In this document: one piece after another, positions 8,610 to 16,422 of the stretch
Numbering within the stretch: position 1 is the stretch's first letter
How the letters are laid out: every line of letters starts with the position of its first letter
NCBI RefSeq assembly: GCF_014207445.1
Contig: NZ_JACHEM010000019.1
Location: 1-64,000, forward strand
Length of the DNA stretch: 64,000 bases
Direction: 5' to 3'
Source: Streptomyces candidus
Lineage (GTDB): Bacteria; Actinomycetota; Actinomycetes; Streptomycetales; Streptomycetaceae
Position numbers and translations under genes: made by a program
The notes under the pieces: model-generated
The model's database searches: none
What the model was told of the DNA's origin: nothing
Seen by the model: only the letters and a program-made list of their open reading frames with translations

Positions 8610-9608
8610 ATGACCGTCTACGGGTTTCACGCCTCGCACGAACAGGTGCCGCCCGCCGTCCTGTTGGCGGCGGCCGTCCAGGCAGAGCAGGTCGGTTTCA
8701 CGGCCGCGATGTGCTCGGACCACTTCTCGCCCTGGAGCGCACGTCAGGGTGAGTCGGGGTTCGCGTGGTCGTGGCTGGGAGCCGCGCTGCAGGCCACCGA
8801 GTCCCTTCCGTTCGGGGTGGTGAACGCCCCCGGCCAGCGCTATCACCCGGCGATCGTCGCGCAGGCGATCGGCAGCCTGGCCTCGATGTATCCGGGCCGC
8901 TTCTGGGCAGCGCTGGGCAGCGGGGAGGCGTCCAACGAGCACATCACCGGCGCGCCGTGGCCCCGCAAGGACGTGCGCAACGCCCGGCTGCGGGAGTGCG
9001 TCGACGTCATCCGGGCCCTGCTGCGGGGCGAGGAGGTGAGCCACGACGGCCTGGTGACCGTGGACCGGGCCCGGCTGTGGACCCGGCCGGACACCGTGCC
9101 GCCGCTGGTGGGGGCCGCGTGCAGCGAGGCGACCGCACGGTGGTGCGCCGAGTGGGCGGACGGGCTCATCACGGTGAACGCCCCCGTCGAGCAGCTCCGC
9201 CGCATCGTCGACGCCTACCGGTCGGCGGGCGGCGCGGGACCCCTGCACCTCCAGGTCCATGTGAGCTGGGCCCCGGACCAGGACACCGCGCTCGCCCTCG
9301 CCCACGACCAGTGGCGCACCAACGTGCACGGGCCGCCCGTGAGTTGGGACATCGACTCGGCGGACGTCTTCGACGTGGTCAGCGAGCACGTCACGCCCGA
9401 GCAGGTGGCCCGTTCGGTGAACGTCTCGGCCGATCTGGGCCGGCACGCGGCCTGGCTCCAGGAGTACGCCGACCTCGGCTTCGACGCGGTCATGGTGCAC
9501 CACGTGGGCCAGGAACAGAGCGCGTTCCTGGACGCCTTCGGCAGCGAGGTGCTGCCGCAGCTCAAGGTCACCCCCGCACCCTCCTACACGGCAGGCGGTT
9601 CCCGATGA
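8610..9608 (+). CDS. LLM-class flavin-dependent oxidoreductase (TIGR03885-like)
   Basis: Bacterial-luciferase-fold oxidoreductase. The start GFHASHEQVPPAVLL, the segment CSDHFSPWSARQGESGFAW and the block RFWAALGSGEASNEHITG match the TIGR03885 branch, described as probable non-F420 flavin enzymes. The ATG at 8610 directly follows GGGAGGG; the frame is open upstream but that part is non-coding in character. Its stop overlaps the start of the GH13 gene by four bases (ATGA), so the two are translationally coupled and probably work on linked chemistry or the same stress. The substrate is unknown. 332 residues. Confidence 0.85.
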   Translation: MTVYGFHASHEQVPPAVLLAAAVQAEQVGFTAAMCSDHFSPWSARQGESGFAWSWLGAALQATESLPFGVVNAPGQRYHPAIVAQAIGSLASMYPGRFWAALGSGEASNEHITGAPWPRKDVRNARLRECVDVIRALLRGEEVSHDGLVTVDRARLWTRPDTVPPLVGAACSEATARWCAEWADGLITVNAPVEQLRRIVDAYRSAGGAGPLHLQVHVSWAPDQDTALALAHDQWRTNVHGPPVSWDIDSADVFDVVSEHVTPEQVARSVNVSADLGRHAAWLQEYADLGFDAVMVHHVGQEQSAFLDAFGSEVLPQLKVTPAPSYTAGGSR

Positions 9609-11296
9609 GGCTCACCCGTACGTCCGACCTGTGGTGGAAGAACGCCGTCGTGTACTGCCTGGACGTGGAGACGTACCAGGACGGCAACGGCGACGGCACC
9701 GGTGACTTCGCCGGTCTCACCCAGCGCATCGACCACCTGGTGCGGCTGGGCGTCACCTGCGTGTGGCTGATGCCCTTCTACCCGACCCGCGAACGCGACG
9801 ACGGCTACGACATCACCGACTTCTACGGCGTCGATCCGCGCCTGGGCACCCTCGGCGACTTCACGGAGTTCGTCCGTACCGCACGCGACCGGGGCATCCG
9901 CGTCATCGCGGACCTGGTGGTCAACCACACCTCGGAGCACCACCCCTGGTTCCAGGACTCCCGTTCCTCGCGGGACTCCGACCACCGCGACTGGTACGTG
10001 TGGGCGGACGAGCCGCCGAAGGACGGCCCCGAGGGTGTCGTCTTCCCCGACGCCGAGGACAGCGTGTGGGAGTACGACGAGCCGACCGGCCAGTACTACC
10101 TGCACCGCTTCTACAAGCAGCAGCCGGACCTGAACATCGCCAACCCCCGCGTCCGCGACGAGATAGCCCGGATCATGGGCTTCTGGACCCAGCTGGGCCT
10201 GTCCGGCTTCCGGGTGGACGCGGTGCCGTTCCTGCTGGAGACCGACGGGCAGCAGGACGCCGGACAGCTGCCGGACCCGCACGAGTACTTGGCCGATCTG
10301 CGGGCCTTTCTGGGCCGGCGCAGCGGGGAGGCGGTACTGCTCGGCGAGGTGAACCTGCCGTACGAGGACACGGCGCTCTTCTTCGGCGAGCCCAGCTCCG
10401 GCCGGGGCGACGAGCTCACCATGTGCTTCGACTTCATCGGCATGCAGCAGATGTACCTCTCGCTGGCGCGGGGCGAGGCGGCCCCGCTGGCCCGCAGTCT
10501 GCGCGAGCGGCCGGCCGCCCCCCGGGACGCGCACTGGGCGACCTTCGTGCGCAATCACGACGAGCTCACCCTCGACAAGCTCTCCGACGCCGAACGCGCG
10601 GAGGTCTTCGCCGCGTTCGGCCCGGAGAAGGAGATGCAGCTCTACGACCGCGGTCTGCGCCGGCGGCTGCCGCCGATGGTGGACGGCGACCGGCGCCGTC
10701 TCGAACTCGTCTACAGCCTCCTGTTCACCCTGCCGGGCACCCCCGTGCTGTTCTACGGCGAGGAGATCGGCATGGGTGAGAACCTGGCCGCGGAGGGCCG
10801 CCAGGCCGTGCGTACGCCGATGCAGTGGACGTCGGACAAGCTCGGCGGCTTCTCCACCGCCGACCCGGCCACCTTCCCCAACCCGGTCGCGGACGGTGCG
10901 TTCGCCCCGGACAAGGTCAACGTCCACGACCAGTCCCGCGACCCGGACTCCTTCCTCTCCCACATGCGGCTGCTCGTCGAGCGCTACCGGGAGTCGCCGG
11001 AGCTGGCCTGGGGCGACTTCGAGCTGCTGGACAGCGGGAGCCCGGCCGTCCTGGCCCATCTCGGCTCGCTGCCGGAGGGCGCGGTGCTGGCGGTGCACAA
11101 CTTCTCCGGCGAGGCGGCCTCGGCAACCCTGTCCGTGCCGGGCCTCGGCGAGGACGGCGAACTGACGGACATCTTCACCGCGGCCACGCTCGGCACCTCC
11201 GCCGACAAGCGCGTGCGGGTCGACCTGGAGCCCTACGGCTACCGCTGGCTACGCGTGGCGACGGACCGGGACGACCCGGACCGGACGACCGCCTGA
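9605..11296 (+). CDS. GH13 alpha-amylase-family enzyme, trehalose synthase-like
   Basis: Predicted glucan-active or trehalose-active enzyme of family GH13, 563 residues and without a signal peptide, hence cytoplasmic. The catalytic triad is intact: nucleophile Asp205 in GFRVDAVPF, acid/base Glu248 in LLGEVNLP, and Asp319 in FVRNHDEL. DLVVNHTSEHHPWFQDSR and the YEDxxLFFGEP context resemble trehalose synthase (maltose isomerase). However, the gene lacks a fused maltokinase and differs from TreS after the barrel, so alpha-glucosidase-like activity is also possible. It overlaps the LLM oxidoreductase gene by four bases. Confidence 0.85.
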   Translation: MRLTRTSDLWWKNAVVYCLDVETYQDGNGDGTGDFAGLTQRIDHLVRLGVTCVWLMPFYPTRERDDGYDITDFYGVDPRLGTLGDFTEFVRTARDRGIRVIADLVVNHTSEHHPWFQDSRSSRDSDHRDWYVWADEPPKDGPEGVVFPDAEDSVWEYDEPTGQYYLHRFYKQQPDLNIANPRVRDEIARIMGFWTQLGLSGFRVDAVPFLLETDGQQDAGQLPDPHEYLADLRAFLGRRSGEAVLLGEVNLPYEDTALFFGEPSSGRGDELTMCFDFIGMQQMYLSLARGEAAPLARSLRERPAAPRDAHWATFVRNHDELTLDKLSDAERAEVFAAFGPEKEMQLYDRGLRRRLPPMVDGDRRRLELVYSLLFTLPGTPVLFYGEEIGMGENLAAEGRQAVRTPMQWTSDKLGGFSTADPATFPNPVADGAFAPDKVNVHDQSRDPDSFLSHMRLLVERYRESPELAWGDFELLDSGSPAVLAHLGSLPEGAVLAVHNFSGEAASATLSVPGLGEDGELTDIFTAATLGTSADKRVRVDLEPYGYRWLRVATDRDDPDRTTA

Positions 11297-11311
11297 GGTG
11301 GGGAGCCGGGC

Positions 11312-11335
11312 GGCCCCGGTGCTGCTGCCGGGGCC
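11312..11335. terminator. Hairpin between convergent GH13 and VOC genes
   Basis: GGCCCCGG and CCGGGGCC form a perfect 8-bp stem around an 8-base loop in the 56-base gap between two convergent genes. There is no U-tract, as is common in this group. Bidirectional termination is inferred from position. Confidence 0.5.
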
Positions 11336-11352
11336 GGTCCCCGCGCCCCGCG

Positions 11353-11751
11353 TCAGGTCCGGCGGAGGTAGTGCGCACGCCCCTCGTCGTCGAGGCCGAC
11401 GGGACGATCTTCGGGGATGATGCAGAACTCGTTGCCCTCGGGGTCGGCCATCACCAGGAACCCGCTGTCCGCGTACTCCTCCAACCGGCGTCCGCCCAGG
11501 GCCTCCACGCGCTGCTGCTCGGCCTCCGGGTCCCGGGCGGAGACATCGACGTGCATACGGTTCTTGACCGACTTGGCCTCGGGGGTCTTCTGGAAGCCCA
11601 GGGTGATGCCGTTCTCGCGCCGCAGCCACACATAGGGTCCGGTACGGCTCACGACCGGCCTGCCGAGCAGTTCGGACCAGAACGCGGCGAGCAGCTCGGG
11701 GTCGGCGGCGTCGACGACAAGGGCGTTGACGCGCAGGGGTGCTTCGGTCAC
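11353..11751 (-). CDS. VOC-superfamily (glyoxalase-like) protein
   Basis: Small 132-residue protein with the paired beta-alpha-beta-beta-beta fold of the vicinal oxygen chelate superfamily. LVVDAADPELLAAFWSELLG begins the first module, and NRMHVDVSARDPEAEQQRV followed by VMADPEGNEFCIIPE closes the second. Members include glyoxalases, dioxygenases and antibiotic-binding proteins. The His and Glu of the second half are present, but the first module lacks an obvious metal histidine, so a binding role is possible. Substrate unknown. Confidence 0.82.
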   Translation of the reverse strand: MTEAPLRVNALVVDAADPELLAAFWSELLGRPVVSRTGPYVWLRRENGITLGFQKTPEAKSVKNRMHVDVSARDPEAEQQRVEALGGRRLEEYADSGFLVMADPEGNEFCIIPEDRPVGLDDEGRAHYLRRT

Positions 11752-11873
11752 GGTCGTGTCCTTCCCGGTCCTTCGCGGCCCCCGCAGAAGCGAGGCGTGC
11801 TCCCGACCGTACCGCCGCCTGCCGGTGTGCCGGCGCGTACCGCGTTCCCGGGTCCGTGAACCGGTCCGTCGGC

Positions 11874-12734
11874 TCAGTCCGTGAGCATGCCGTTGCGGAG
11901 CCGGGCGAGGATGCGGGTCAGGACCCGGGAGACCTGCATCTGCGAGATGCCGAGGACCTCGGCGATCCTGGTCTGGGTGAGGTCCTGGCCGAAGCGCAGG
12001 GACAGGATGTGCCTGTCCCGTTCGGAGAGAGAGGCGAGGAGCGGGGCCAGGGTGTGCAGGTCCTCGACGAGTTCCATGCCCGGGTCGTCGGAGCCGAGGA
12101 GGTCGGCGTAGGAGAGCGCCGCCTTGTTGCCCTGTGCCTCACCGGTGTCGGAGGGCAGGTCCAGCGAGCCCGCGGTGTAGCCGTTCGCCGCGACCAGCCC
12201 GTCGATGACCTCCGCCTCGGGGAGGTCGAGGTGGTCGGCGAGCTCGGCGACGGTGGGGTCGCGGTCCAGGGCGGTGGCCAACTGCTCCTTGGCCTTGGCC
12301 AGTTCCGTACGCAGCTCCTGGAGCCGGCGCGGCACGTGCACCGCCCATGTCGTGTCCCGGAAGAAGCGCTTGATCTCACCGGTGATGTACGGGACGGCGA
12401 AGGAGGTGAACTCCACCTCGCGACTCAGGTCGAACCGGTCGATCGCCTTGATCAGGCCGATCGTGCCGACCTGCATGATGTCCTCCACCTCGCCGTTGCC
12501 ACGGCTGCGGAAGCGGCGCGCGACGAACCTGACCAGCGACAGGTTCATCTCGATGAGGGTGTTGCGCGCGTACTGGTACTCGTGCGTGCCCTCCTCCAGC
12601 TCCTGGAGCCGGTCGAAGTACAGCCGGGAGATCCGGCGGGCGTCCTTGGGGGCCACGGTCTGCGGATCCGTGATCCGCGGCAGCTCCGTGTCCGTACCGT
12701 TGCCCCGCACGCCTGCTTCCCGTACTGCCGACAT
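11874..12734 (-). CDS. SigB/SigF/SigG-type alternative RNA polymerase sigma factor
   Basis: Group 3 sigma factor of 286 residues. Region 2 is clear (NLSLVRFVARRFRSRGNG, then EDIMQVGTIGLIKAIDRFDL and TSFAVPYITGEIKRFFRD), region 3 carries VPRRLQELRTELAKA, and region 4 ends in the helix-turn-helix TRIAEVLGISQMQVSRVL. The ATG is preceded by AGAGGGGACG. Such factors in Streptomyces govern osmotic or developmental stress and are controlled by partner-switching anti-sigma factors. Two MEDS-domain regulator genes of exactly that kind start on the opposite strand 278 bases away, so this is probably a self-contained stress-signalling locus. Confidence 0.92.
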   Translation of the reverse strand: MSAVREAGVRGNGTDTELPRITDPQTVAPKDARRISRLYFDRLQELEEGTHEYQYARNTLIEMNLSLVRFVARRFRSRGNGEVEDIMQVGTIGLIKAIDRFDLSREVEFTSFAVPYITGEIKRFFRDTTWAVHVPRRLQELRTELAKAKEQLATALDRDPTVAELADHLDLPEAEVIDGLVAANGYTAGSLDLPSDTGEAQGNKAALSYADLLGSDDPGMELVEDLHTLAPLLASLSERDRHILSLRFGQDLTQTRIAEVLGISQMQVSRVLTRILARLRNGMLTD

Positions 12735-12821
12735 CGTCCCGTCCCCTCTCGAAACCCCGTTGCGTTTGCGGTTCGCCTTGCAGCCAGCATGGCCCGGGAT
12801 GTGGGGCAGCACACACGGACG

Positions 12822-12855
12822 AAAGGCCCGCCCACCCCTGCCGAAGGGCCTTTTT
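12822..12855 (+). terminator. Intrinsic terminator in the sigma/MEDS divergent region
   Basis: AAAGGCCC and GGGCCTTT make an 8-bp stem with a 16-base loop followed directly by further T residues (12851-12855), a rare true U-tract terminator in such GC-rich DNA. It faces the plus strand, with no plus-strand gene upstream, so it may end a small RNA or an antisense leader, or attenuate the MEDS operon. Confidence 0.65.
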
Positions 12856-13012
12856 CCCCAGGTGACGCAGGTCCCGGGCCACCGGGTCCGGGACCCCGCG
12901 GCCACCGCCCCCGGGGCCCGTCGGGCACCGCCCCGCTCCACGACCGCACGGACCTGTGTTTTGATGTGCAGAAATGCTGAAAGCCGGACGGGGCGGGCAG
13001 GAGTCGAACAGC

Positions 13013-13885
13013 GTGGCAGGGATGCCAGGGGCGGTCGTGCCGCCCGACCAGGGGACGGCGGGGCGGCATGCCAGCGTCGTCTACTCCGACGACCGGCAAT
13101 GGGCCGCGCACCTGTGCGCGTTCGTGCGGGGCGGGCTGGAGCGGAACGAGCAGATGCAGTACTTCGCCGACGCCACCGACCCCGAGCAGGTGCTGCACGC
13201 CCTCGCCGACGACGGGATCGACGCGGCGGAGGCCGTACGGCGGGGGCAGCTGACCGTGTCGACCGCGGCCCGGACGTACCTGGCGGGCGCGGTCTTCGAC
13301 CCGGATTCCGTGTTCGCCCTCTGGGACGAGGGGGTGGACGCGGCCGCCGCGAACGGTTACCGGGGGCTGCGGGTCGTGGGCGAGATGTCCTGGGGTACAA
13401 GGAACATCGCGGGCGCCGACCGTCTGCTGGAATACGAACTGCGGATACACCACGAGGTTTTTGAGCGGCTGCCACTGACGGCGTGGTGCTTCTACGACCG
13501 TCGTCTGGTGTCCGACGAGGGAGTGAACGTGCTGGCCGGCGCCCATCTGACGCACCGGGGAGGCTCTGCCGCCGGGACCGCGCTGCAGGTGGCCCCGCTG
13601 CACGACTCCCCGGGATTCCTGCTGAGCGGTTCGGCCGGTTACGACACGCGCCGCGTCATCGACGCCACCGCCGCCGCCGTCTCGCACGCTCCCACCCCCC
13701 GCCTGGAACTCGACCTCTCCGACCTGCACCACGTCGACGCCGCGTCCCTGGCCACGCTCGCCGAAGCGGCGGGCCGGCGGCCCGGGGGCGTCCCGTTGCA
13801 GCTCAGAGAGGCGCCGGAGGCGCTGCGGCGGCTGCTGGACCTGTTCCCCGAGCTGGGCTCCGCGGTGGAGGTCGTCGGACGATGA
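13013..13885 (+). CDS. MEDS-domain/STAS-domain regulator (anti-anti-sigma type)
   Basis: The N-terminal MEDS (DcmR-like sensory) domain spans about residues 15-165, with HASVVYSDDRQWAAHLCAFV, the central RGLRVVGEMSWGT and EYELRIHHEVFERLPLTAWC. A C-terminal STAS domain follows (RLELDLSDLHHVDAASLATL), which usually acts as an anti-sigma antagonist. The classical phosphoserine position lies near HHVDAAS. GTG at 13013 is chosen because GGCAGGAG sits nine bases upstream; an ATG at 12974 is in frame. Its last four bases overlap the next MEDS gene (ATGA), so both are made together. Control of the divergent SigB-type factor is inferred from synteny. Confidence 0.83.
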   Translation: MAGMPGAVVPPDQGTAGRHASVVYSDDRQWAAHLCAFVRGGLERNEQMQYFADATDPEQVLHALADDGIDAAEAVRRGQLTVSTAARTYLAGAVFDPDSVFALWDEGVDAAAANGYRGLRVVGEMSWGTRNIAGADRLLEYELRIHHEVFERLPLTAWCFYDRRLVSDEGVNVLAGAHLTHRGGSAAGTALQVAPLHDSPGFLLSGSAGYDTRRVIDATAAAVSHAPTPRLELDLSDLHHVDAASLATLAEAAGRRPGGVPLQLREAPEALRRLLDLFPELGSAVEVVGR

Positions 13886-14841
13886 CCACTCACCCGAGCG
13901 TGGCCGCCGAGCACGGCGCCCAGTCCCCCTTCTTCCACCCGGCCCTCTTCTACAGCACGCAGGACGAATACCTCGCGGGCGTCGGTTCGTACGTCCGCGA
14001 CGCCGTGGCCGACGGGCAGTCCGTCCTGGTGGCGGTGCCCGCCCCCGCCCTCGCTGTGCTGCGCGACGATCTCGGCGACGCCGGCCGGGACGTCAGCTGG
14101 GTCGACATGACCCTCGCCGGACGCAACCCGGGCCGCATCCTGTCCATGCTCCAGGAGTTCGCCGACCGTCCGCGCGGGGCCCACGACCGGGTGTCGATCG
14201 TCGGCGAGCCGATCTGGGTCGGCCGCACCCCCGCCGAGGCCGCGGAGGCGACGCGGCACGAGGCGCTGATCAACCTGGCCTTCGAGGGGCGCGAGGCCGC
14301 CATTCTCTGTCCGTACGACACCGCGCTGCCCGAGGACGTACTGGCGCTTGCCTACCGCACGCACCCCGTCGTGGGCGGCCCCGGCCCGTACCGGGCCAGT
14401 TCGGGGTACGCCGACCCCCACGACGTGTGCCGCGACTGCGACCTCCCGCTGCCCGAACCCGCCAGCGCGGTCGGCGTGGAGTTCGACGAGGACGGGCTGG
14501 GACGTACGCGGGACGAGGCCGACCGGTGGGCGGCAGCCGCGGGTCTGTCCTCGGCCCGCCGTGCCGACTGGCTCCTCGCCGTCGGCGAGGCGACCAGCAA
14601 CTCCGTGCGCCACGGCGGCGGCAGCGGACGGCTGCGCATGTGGCGCGACGGCGACTCCCTGATCGCGGAGATCAGCGACCGGGGCTTCCTGGCCAACCCG
14701 CTGACCGGCCGTCGCCGCCCCGACCCGTTCGCCGCGTCCGGCGGCCGGGGTGTGTGGATCATGCACCAGCTGTGCGACCTGGTGGAGATCCGGGCGGGGG
14801 CGGAGGGACTCGTCCTGCGACTCCACCTGCGCATGGGGTAA
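13882..14841 (+). CDS. MEDS-domain/HATPase anti-sigma factor (RsbA-like)
   Basis: 319 residues. The N-terminal MEDS domain (FFHPALFYSTQDEYLAGVG, DRVSIVGEPIWVGRTPAE, HEALINLAF) is joined through a short Cys-containing linker (CRDCDLPLPEP) to an RsbW-like ATPase with the N-box LLAVGEATSNSVRHGG and the G-box GGRGVWIMHQLCDLVE. Such RsbA-type proteins are predicted anti-sigma kinases. Translationally coupled to the MEDS-STAS gene, so antagonist and anti-sigma factor are made in fixed ratio. The divergent sigma factor is the natural target. The ligand of the MEDS domains is unknown; the linker cysteines could sense redox state or metal (speculative). Confidence 0.87.
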   Translation: MTTHPSVAAEHGAQSPFFHPALFYSTQDEYLAGVGSYVRDAVADGQSVLVAVPAPALAVLRDDLGDAGRDVSWVDMTLAGRNPGRILSMLQEFADRPRGAHDRVSIVGEPIWVGRTPAEAAEATRHEALINLAFEGREAAILCPYDTALPEDVLALAYRTHPVVGGPGPYRASSGYADPHDVCRDCDLPLPEPASAVGVEFDEDGLGRTRDEADRWAAAAGLSSARRADWLLAVGEATSNSVRHGGGSGRLRMWRDGDSLIAEISDRGFLANPLTGRRRPDPFAASGGRGVWIMHQLCDLVEIRAGAEGLVLRLHLRMG

Positions 14842-15124
14842 CAGGGCACGGCCCCGACGGAACCTGCCCTGCGAAGGCGCCGGCGGGGCGGGTGCGATCT
14901 GCGGGCCTGCCTGCGGGGCCGGTGCGATCCTCGGGCTGGCCCGCGTGCCGGAGCGATCGGCGGGCTGATCCACGGGCCGGTCCGCGGGACGGCGCCACCC
15001 CGCGGTCCCGCGCACCCGAGCGGTCCACGGGGCGTTCTGTGGGTCGGTGCGGCCGGCGCCTCGCGGCGGTCGGCGCGGGTCCGGCCGTGCGCCGCGTCCC
15101 GTGGAGCGTCCGGGACGCCGTGCG
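14842..15124. other. Gene-free convergent gap with degenerate GC repeats
   Basis: The 283 bases between the RsbA-like gene and the convergent methyltransferase hold imperfect repeats of the type GGGCCGGTGCGATC (for example near 14897 and 14918). No credible reading frame is visible. The composition resembles the repeated tract at 15969-16042 on the other side of the methyltransferase. Confidence 0.5.
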
Positions 15125-15868
15125 TCAACGGCGGGTCGCCACCAGCATGCGGCAGCGCGGGGCGCCGTCGGGGCGGCGGCCGAGTTCGTCCAGGGCGTAC
15201 GTCTCGACGCCGAATCCCGCGGCGGTCAGTTCCGCGGTGACGTCACCGAGCCGGAAGCCCCGGTAGTACATGACGAACGGCGGTTGCCGGAGCGCGTTGC
15301 GCACCCGCATCACCGTGTCGAATCCGAGCATGGCGAGATGGGCGCCCGAGCCGGGGCGGGCGGGGGCCGGCAGCGGGAAGGCGAACCGGCCGCCGGGCCG
15401 CAGCACCGCGTGGACCTGCTCGAAGAGCGCGGGGCGCAGGGCGGGCAGGAAGTGCCCGAAGGCGCCGAAGCTCACCACCAGGTCGAAGACCGGGCCGAAC
15501 GGCAGCGCGAGCGCGTCGCCGCGAACCCAGTGCGCGGGTACGGGAGTCGGCGGTCGCCGCCGTGCCACGTGCAGCATCCCCGCGCTGATGTCGACGCCGG
15601 CCACCCGCTCGCGGCACACCTCCGTCAGGACGTCCGCCCCCGCGCCGGTACCGCAGCACAGGTCGAGACCCGTGCCGAACGGCCCGAGTTCACGCAGGAG
15701 CCGCGTCACGGGGGCGAGGACCGTGTCGGGGGTGCGGAAGGGGGTGTGGTCGAACTTCGGGGCGAGCAGGTCGTAGCCGTGCTCGACGGAGGACAGCGCC
15801 TGCACGGCGAGTTCGCGGAGAGTAGGACCCTGGGGTGTGAACATCGCGCCCAGCATAGGCCGCGACAT
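15125..15868 (-). CDS. Class I SAM-dependent methyltransferase
   Basis: Predicted S-adenosylmethionine methyltransferase of 247 residues. The SAM-binding motif I is LDLCCGTGAGADVL, followed by the acidic strand end VAGVDISAGML and motif II-like RGDALALPFGPVFDLVVSFG, which place it in the Methyltransf_11/25 group. The ATG at 15868 follows GGGGAGAAGCG; the frame stays open upstream, but only through a low-complexity repeat tract. The substrate cannot be inferred. Neighbours on both sides face other ways, so it is probably monocistronic. Confidence 0.87.
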   Translation of the reverse strand: MSRPMLGAMFTPQGPTLRELAVQALSSVEHGYDLLAPKFDHTPFRTPDTVLAPVTRLLRELGPFGTGLDLCCGTGAGADVLTEVCRERVAGVDISAGMLHVARRRPPTPVPAHWVRGDALALPFGPVFDLVVSFGAFGHFLPALRPALFEQVHAVLRPGGRFAFPLPAPARPGSGAHLAMLGFDTVMRVRNALRQPPFVMYYRGFRLGDVTAELTAAGFGVETYALDELGRRPDGAPRCRMLVATRR

Positions 15869-16422
15869 CGCTTCTCCCCGGGCCGCGTCACTCCTTCGTT
15901 CCCGGCATCTGCCACCGCTTCGTACCCGGGGGCAGAACCGTTCGCACCGGTCCGCGGGTCTGCGTGGCCACGGACCGGCTGGCCCGCAGGCCCGCTCGGT
16001 CACAGCACGGACCGGCTGGCCCGCAGGCCCGCTCGGTCACAGCCCCGCTGACCCGCTCGGCCACGGACCCGCTGTGCCACGGGCCGCGCGGCCGCTCGCG
16101 GCGGCGACGGGGTGCCCGCTCCGGAAGCGGCGCCCGGCATGGGTACCCCTGTGGTACGGTGCGTTCAGCACTTGTGTACGCCCCTTCTGTGGCGCCGGTG
16201 CATTTCTCCTCCGCGGTCACCTTGCTACCGGTCTCCGGAGCACTGTTCCCCGCTCTCCCGCAGGGCCACGTCGTTCGCATCTCGCGTCGTCCGGCCCGCG
16301 TTCTCCCACCGGCCGCGGACTTCTCCGTCCGCCCCGCGAGGGCCTCGTGCCCCGCCGTCCCGCCGGACTCACCCCCCCGCACACGTTTTCGTCACCCGCG
16401 TCCTCGAAAGGACCGACTCCCC
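15869..16422. other. Long gene-free leader upstream of the Rho paralogue
   Basis: There is no convincing protein-coding frame in 554 bases. The left part carries a 37-bp tandem repeat. The right part (about 16150-16410) is less GC-rich and pyrimidine-rich on the plus strand, consistent with an unstructured C-rich mRNA leader. Such a leader could be a Rho-binding region for autoregulation, as known for other rho genes; this is inference only. Confidence 0.45.
15969..16042. repeat. 37-bp tandem repeat, two exact copies plus degenerate third
   Basis: Two identical 37-base units, beginning CACGGACCGGCTGGCCCGCA and ending GGTCACAG, occupy 15969-16005 and 16006-16042. A degraded third copy follows to about 16082. 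It lies in the divergent region between the methyltransferase and the Rho paralogue. Confidence 0.85.

Noticed and set aside
15969..16042. CRISPR array
   Set aside because: The two 37-bp units are directly adjacent without spacers and no cas genes are near.
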